24,620 nt of DNA, taken from NCBI GenBank assembly GCA_945487445.1, contig CALYTU010000010.1, positions 1-24,620 on the forward strand, given 5' to 3'. The notes below the pieces were generated by a model. It saw only the letters and a list, made by a program, of their open reading frames with translations. It had not been told where the DNA came from and ran no database searches. Both the position numbers and the translations under genes were made by a program. Each line of letters opens with the position of its first letter. Position 1 is the first letter of the stretch. Below are positions 21,184 through 24,620 of the stretch, piece after piece. The stretch comes from an uncultured Clostridia bacterium (GTDB taxonomy: Bacteria; Bacillota; Clostridia; Oscillospirales; Oscillospiraceae).

Positions 21184-21671
21184 AGAAAGCCGTCATACTT
21201 GGCTGCTGCGGCAGCGGGAAGAGCCGCTTTGCCCGCAGGCTGCGAGACGCTACGGGACTGCCGCTGATCTGTCTGGACAACGTGTGGTGGAAGCCGGATC
21301 GCACCCATATCTCCCGCGAGGAATTCGACGCGGCCCTCGCCGCCATCCTCTCCGCGGACGCCTGGATCATTGACGGCGATTACTGCAGGAGCTATGAACC
21401 GCGAATCAGCGCCTGCGACACTGTTTTCTTTCTGGATTACAGCGAGGATGTTTGTTTGTCAGGGATTCGGGAAAGGATCGGTAAAGCAAGGCCGGATATG
21501 CCCTGGGTGGAAAACGAGGTCGATCCTGCTCTTGTGAAAGAAGTGCAGCGGTATCGGCGCGAAAAACGTCCCGTCGTGCTGGAGCTGATAAGCCGATACC
21601 GTGAAAAGGAGATACACATTTTTTCTGCCCGAAACGAGGCGGAAACGTGGATCAAGCAACTGCATCTGTAA
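21180..21671 (+). CDS. Small P-loop kinase-like protein (FlaR/topology-modulation type)
   Basis: A 163-residue cytosolic protein of the adenylate-kinase-like P-loop group often annotated as DNA topology modulation protein or FlaR. Walker A is GCCGSGKS (residues 8-15). LDNVWWKPDRTHISREEFDAAL and WIIDGDYCRSYEPRISACDTVFFLDY are typical of this group. The annotation name is historical; the substrate is unknown and a small-molecule or nucleotide kinase role is likely. The ATG overlaps the regulator's stop, so the two are coupled, and a terminator follows directly. Pairing of this kinase with an ArsR-family regulator and exporter is unusual in my experience. Confidence 0.8.
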   Translation: MKKAVILGCCGSGKSRFARRLRDATGLPLICLDNVWWKPDRTHISREEFDAALAAILSADAWIIDGDYCRSYEPRISACDTVFFLDYSEDVCLSGIRERIGKARPDMPWVENEVDPALVKEVQRYRREKRPVVLELISRYREKEIHIFSARNEAETWIKQLHL

Positions 21672-21691
21672 CTGCGGCGATATGCGCCGAC

Positions 21692-21721
21692 AGGCAGCCC
21701 AAAACTGGGCTGCCTTTTTTA
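21692..21721 (+). terminator. Intrinsic terminator after the P-loop kinase gene
   Basis: AGGCAGCCCA and TGGGCTGCCT form a 10-base perfect stem with loop AAAC, followed by TTTTTTATTT. It separates the regulator/kinase unit from the ABC exporter unit. Confidence 0.92.
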
Positions 21722-21732
21722 TTTCCCGCCTC

Positions 21733-21761
21733 TTGACATTTTACTGTTATTCGATTATAAT
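21733..21761 (+). promoter_or_regulatory. Consensus sigma-A promoter for the ABC exporter
   Basis: A perfect TTGACA (21733-21738), 17-base spacer and perfect TATAAT (21756-21761). A promoter this strong usually needs repression. ATTCGAT occurs twice, at 21749 and 21765, overlapping the -10 on both sides, and is a candidate operator for the ArsR-family protein encoded upstream. Confidence 0.88.
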
Positions 21762-21798
21762 CTAATTCGATATATATAGAATTTAAGGGGGCACAAAT

Positions 21799-22563
21799 AT
21801 GGACTCAATTATTGAGGTTCAGGAGCTCAAACGGGAGTATGTGACCCGGCACGGCTTTTGGAAGCGGGAAAAGCGTGTGGTCAAGGCGGTGGACGGCATT
21901 TCGTTTGCCGTGCGGCGTGGCGAGATTTTCGGGCTGCTGGGGCAGAACGGAGCCGGGAAAACCACGACGATCAAAATGCTCACAACACTGCTCGCGCCCA
22001 CCGGTGGAACCTGCAAGGTTCTGGGCTGGAGCACCTTTGGGGAGGAAAAGCGTATTCGCGCACGAATCAATTTTATTTTCGGCGGCGAGATGGGCGTTTA
22101 TCGCAGACTGTCCGCGCGGGACAATCTGCGATACTTTTCGAATCTGTATCTGATCCCACGCAAGGAGCAAGATGTACGCATTCAAAAGATCCTGGGGCTT
22201 GTGGAACTTGCCGAACGCGCGGACGATCTGGTAGAGACCTACTCCAAGGGCATGATCCAGCGTTTACAGATCGCACGCGGGCTCATCAATGACCCAGAGA
22301 TCCTGTTCATGGACGAGCCGACCGTCGGGCTCGATCCCGTGGGCGCACGGATGCTGCGGGACATCATCCGGCGGCTGAAGGAGGACGGGAAAACCGTCCT
22401 GCTGACCACCCACAACCTCGCCGAGGTCGAAGAGCTGTGTGACCGACTGGTCGTCATCAACAAGGGCAAGCTCATTGCAAGCGGAACACCCGCTGAGATC
22501 AAAGCAGACTCCGAAACACTGGAGGATGCTTACGTGAAGCTGATCGAGGGGGTGTCAGCATGA
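21799..22563 (+). CDS. ABC transporter ATP-binding protein (ABC-2 exporter type)
   Basis: The 254-residue ATPase subunit of an ABC-2 type exporter. It shows Walker A (GQNGAGKTT), a Q-loop region reading FIFGGEMGVYRRLSARDNL, signature YSKGMIQR, Walker B LFMDEPT with VGLDP, and the H-loop TTHN. The usual Q-loop glutamine is not evident in FGGEMG; similar FGG forms occur in some drug and lipid exporter ATPases. AAGGGGG precedes the ATG. Its stop overlaps the first permease start (ATGA). With the two permeases downstream it should form a heteromeric exporter; the cargo is unknown, with drugs, peptides or lipids possible. Confidence 0.94.
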   Translation: MDSIIEVQELKREYVTRHGFWKREKRVVKAVDGISFAVRRGEIFGLLGQNGAGKTTTIKMLTTLLAPTGGTCKVLGWSTFGEEKRIRARINFIFGGEMGVYRRLSARDNLRYFSNLYLIPRKEQDVRIQKILGLVELAERADDLVETYSKGMIQRLQIARGLINDPEILFMDEPTVGLDPVGARMLRDIIRRLKEDGKTVLLTTHNLAEVEELCDRLVVINKGKLIASGTPAEIKADSETLEDAYVKLIEGVSA

Positions 22564-23339
22564 GTCTCGCCGTTCTGCTCAGTACGATGCGGGTGCAGAT
22601 GAAGCAGTCCTTTGCGCGTCCCATGTTCCGCTTCTGCCTCATCGCAAATCCGATTCTGAACACCATTCTGCTCTATGAGATGTTCCGCGGCTCCGGTGAG
22701 GAAAACTTCATGGCCTATGTGGTGCTGGGCGCGGGTCTGATGGGGCTTTGGGGGTGCATTTGTTTTTCCTCTGCCGGGGATATCAACCGCGAGCGATACA
22801 GCGGCACGCTGGCGCTGATCTTTGCCACACCCGTAAGCTTTCCCGTTATCATTCTCGGCAAGATCATCGGAAACACAGTCATGTCGCTGCTGACGCTGGG
22901 CATTTCCCTTGTAACCGCGGTCGTCCTGTATCGGGTTCCGCTTACGCTTGAGAGCCCGCTGTATTTCCTGCTTGCGCTGCTCGCGGCGGTTCTGGCCTTC
23001 GTGGTGATTTCGTCGGTGGTCGCGTGCCTGCTGACACTCTCCCGCAAGACGGAGCTGTACATGAATTGTATCGAAGTCCCCGTCGTCCTGCTGTGCGGCT
23101 TTGTATTTCCGGTGTCGGTTCTTCCGGAAGCCGTGCGTGTATTCAGTTATGCACTTTCGCCCACATATGCCGTGGAACTTCTGCGTTTGTCTGTATGGGG
23201 CGTGAACGATCCCGCGGTGTTCTGGCAAAAGCTTGGCATATTATTGGGGCTGACCGCGCTCTATGCGATTCTGTCCGCGTTGCTGTACCGCAAAATTGAC
23301 CGCCGTGTGCGCGTCACGGCGACTTTGGAGGTGGCATGA
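22560..23339 (+). CDS. ABC-2 type permease, first subunit
   Basis: A 259-residue membrane protein with about six transmembrane segments. It has the ABC-2 layout: a membrane-entering N-terminus, a loop with SSAGDINRERYSGTLALIFATPVSFPVIILGK (the coupling region that contacts the ATPase), and a later LCGFVFPVSVLPEAVRVFSYALSPTYAVELLR segment typical of drug/lipid exporters. The start overlaps the ATPase gene by 4 bases, and its own stop overlaps the second permease start, so the three are tightly coupled. Confidence 0.9.
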   Translation: MSLAVLLSTMRVQMKQSFARPMFRFCLIANPILNTILLYEMFRGSGEENFMAYVVLGAGLMGLWGCICFSSAGDINRERYSGTLALIFATPVSFPVIILGKIIGNTVMSLLTLGISLVTAVVLYRVPLTLESPLYFLLALLAAVLAFVVISSVVACLLTLSRKTELYMNCIEVPVVLLCGFVFPVSVLPEAVRVFSYALSPTYAVELLRLSVWGVNDPAVFWQKLGILLGLTALYAILSALLYRKIDRRVRVTATLEVA

Positions 23340-24118
23340 TGTTTCGACGTTTTTTTGACCAGGCGTATTTGTACCATAGGGGACGCAGGGCAGCGTTTGT
23401 GGCGGAGGAATTTGTCCTGATGCAGATCGGGTATCCCTTGGTAACACTGATTTTTTACTGCTTGATCGCATCCTACAGCTTCCACACAACGAACCTGACA
23501 AGCTGGGTCATCGGCAACGCCTTCCTGCTCTGCACATACGCCTGCATCTTTGGCCTCGGCAACATTTTTGGGTCGGAGCGGTACTTCGGACGCCTTCGTT
23601 CGATCATCGCCTCTCCCTGCAAAAAGCTGCCGTTGATCCTTGCCAGCGGAGTTTTTCCCGCGCTGTTTGCCGTCTGCGCCTCAGTGTGCGGCTTTCTCGC
23701 AGGCGCGCTGGTGTTCCGCGTAGATTTTTCAGGCGTCAACCTCGGCCTTGCCGCGTTGACGATCTTATGCGGCATGGGGACAGCAACCTGCTTCGGGCTG
23801 TTTTTGTCCGTGTTCGGTTTGATGAGCGACAGTATGCATCTTGTGCTGAACATAGTCAGCTATCTGATGATGATTTTTACCGGCGCGGAGTTCCCGGTGT
23901 CGCAGCTTCCGCTTGCAGGCAGAGCGATTGCGCAACTCATGCCGCTGACGAAGACAATCGCCGCAATGAACACGCTGTTCGAACCGGAGCAGGGGCAATT
24001 CTGGACGCTGCTGCTTGCGGAGCTGGCAACCGGCGCGGCATACGCCTTGCTTGCCCGCGCGGTATTCGGTCTCGCGGAGCGCAGCGCGCAGCGCAGCGGA
24101 AGGTTTGACTTGTTCTGA
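23336..24118 (+). CDS. ABC-2 type permease, second subunit
   Basis: A 260-residue membrane protein with about six transmembrane segments, paralogous to the preceding permease. GNIFGSERYFGRLRSIIASPCKKLPLILASG is the coupling-loop region, and FTGAEFPVSQLPLAGRAIAQLMPLTKTIAAMNTL matches the late ABC-2 segment. Two ATG codons lie at 23336 and 23339; the first overlaps the preceding stop and is taken as the start, but either could be used. The two permeases probably form the heterodimeric channel. No gene in the cassette suggests self-immunity to a known peptide product. Confidence 0.9.
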   Translation: MMFRRFFDQAYLYHRGRRAAFVAEEFVLMQIGYPLVTLIFYCLIASYSFHTTNLTSWVIGNAFLLCTYACIFGLGNIFGSERYFGRLRSIIASPCKKLPLILASGVFPALFAVCASVCGFLAGALVFRVDFSGVNLGLAALTILCGMGTATCFGLFLSVFGLMSDSMHLVLNIVSYLMMIFTGAEFPVSQLPLAGRAIAQLMPLTKTIAAMNTLFEPEQGQFWTLLLAELATGAAYALLARAVFGLAERSAQRSGRFDLF

Positions 24119-24155
24119 CTGTAATCTGATACAATTATCCAAAGAAAGAGAGATT

Positions 24156-24189
24156 TTTTGCCGGACGCTGTATACAGCGTCCGGCAAAA
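24156..24189. other. Perfect 34-base palindrome downstream of the ABC exporter
   Basis: TTTTGCCGGACGCTGTA is followed directly by its exact reverse complement, giving 17-base arms with no spacer. The T run is on the 5' side and the A run on the 3' side on both strands, opposite to an intrinsic terminator. It may still block transcription as an RNA hairpin or protect the 3' end of the exporter mRNA, or be a protein-binding site. Confidence 0.85.
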
Positions 24190-24214
24190 TCCTTTCCTGG
24201 CAACATTCTCGATA

Positions 24215-24247
24215 ATACCTATTCAGCAGCCTGTCATTCCCGAAATC
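24215..24247 (+). repeat. Degenerate copy of the TGTCATTTCGA dispersed repeat
   Basis: Contains ACCTATTCAGCAGCCTGTCATTCCCGAAAT, a shortened and diverged match to the repeat copy at 24568-24620, in the same orientation. The two copies bracket the gene fragment at 24258-24575. Confidence 0.55.
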
Positions 24248-24257
24248 ATTTGTTTTC

Positions 24258-24575
24258 TCAATAAACGTCATCCGCGTTTCCAATGCTCGGATAGGCGTTC
24301 CGGATGGCTTCGATGAGCAAGGCGACCTTATTTTGTATCTGCGGATGATCCTTGTACCAGTCCGCTTCTTCCAACGGCGCCTGCTGCTCGAACAGATACG
24401 CAAAGGTTTCCGCACGGTCTTCCAGAGAATTCGTCATTGCGTAGCGACTGACGAACCAGCCTTCGGGCAGCTCCTCGAAATTGTCGGGGTTATAACAGAA
24501 ACCATCGGGATTCTGTGCGTCCCACTGCTCGGAAAAGTTCTCCCCGTTGGCTTCATAACATACCGTTGTATCTAT
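24258..24575 (-). pseudogene. 3' remnant of a putative zinc metallopeptidase gene
   Basis: On the minus strand a reading frame of about 105 codons runs from a TGA inside the repeat at 24576-24578 to a stop at 24258-24260. The product includes CYNPDNFEELPEGW, FVSRYAMTNSLEDRAETFAYLF and a C-terminal IEAIRNAYPSIGN. The FVSxYAxTNxxEDRAETFAYL pattern resembles the C-terminal part of a putative zinc-binding metallopeptidase family seen as surface proteins in Clostridia. The HExxH region and signal peptide expected upstream are absent, because the dispersed repeat interrupts the frame. An internal ATG exists but has no good ribosome site. I call it a truncated remnant; the family call is moderate. 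Confidence 0.6.
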
Positions 24576-24620
24576 TCAGTAGCCCCATCTGTCATTTCGA
24601 ACGAAGTGAGAAATCCGTTC
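24568..24620 (-). repeat. TGTCATTTCGA dispersed repeat, cut by the window edge
   Basis: Reads GTATCTATTCAGTAGCCCC, CTGTCATTTCGAACGAAG, then GAGAAATCCGTTC. It is identical to the reverse complement of 10162-10214. It truncates the metallopeptidase-like frame at its left edge. The element continues beyond the window. Confidence 0.85.

Overview
The window looks like chromosomal DNA from a G+C-rich, spore-forming, anaerobic member of the Clostridia, most likely in or near the Oscillospiraceae. This is inferred from gene content, not from a marker gene. The pointers are SpoIIID, a rubrerythrin, formate-tetrahydrofolate ligase beside a FolD-like gene, a single-chain glycyl-tRNA synthetase with a zinc knuckle, a CotH/VTC/DUF4956 cluster and a secreted serpin. 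I cannot name the genus.

Layout. 95-5898 (+): a promoter, a two-gene minimal SUF-type Fe-S machinery (SufC/SmsC ATPase and a short SufB/SmsB scaffold), glycyl-tRNA synthetase, then an MBOAT acyltransferase paired with an AlgX/DHHW-like SGNH protein for acylating an exported polymer. 5962-10051 (+): fhs and a folD-like gene (one-carbon metabolism) separated by inverted copies of a short repeat, then lspA and rluD, ending in a terminator. 10092-10214: an inverted pair of a dispersed repeat, running into the 3' end of a leftward MOP/SpoVB-type flippase (10200-11528). 11627-12217 (+): rubrerythrin. 12295-17266 (-): trxB, cotH-like, VTC-domain and DUF4956 genes reading leftward, with a sigma-A-like promoter before trxB. 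17469-17747 (-): spoIIID. 17967-19789 (+): a lipoprotein serpin and a small membrane protein, ending in a strong terminator. 20084-24118 (+): a self-contained cassette with its own promoters (ArsR-family regulator and small P-loop kinase; then an ABC ATPase and two ABC-2 permeases). 24156-24620: a perfect 34-base palindrome, then the 3' remnant of a putative metallopeptidase gene lying between copies of the dispersed repeat.

Functional links. Fe-S assembly, rubrerythrin and thioredoxin reductase fit an oxygen-sensitive anaerobe. LspA is the enzyme that would process the serpin lipoprotein. Several loci concern the cell surface (MBOAT/SGNH, flippase, CotH/VTC/DUF4956, serpin).

The strongest leads are: the folD-like product lacks two of the four known cyclohydrolase active-site residues; the serpin has Cys-Gly-Cys at its predicted scissile bond; a repeat family has hairpin stems that differ between copies by compensatory changes; a second repeat family supplies the stop codon of one gene and cuts another; and the thioredoxin reductase lacks the usual NADPH-phosphate motif. 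No rRNA, tRNA, CRISPR array or intact transposase was seen.
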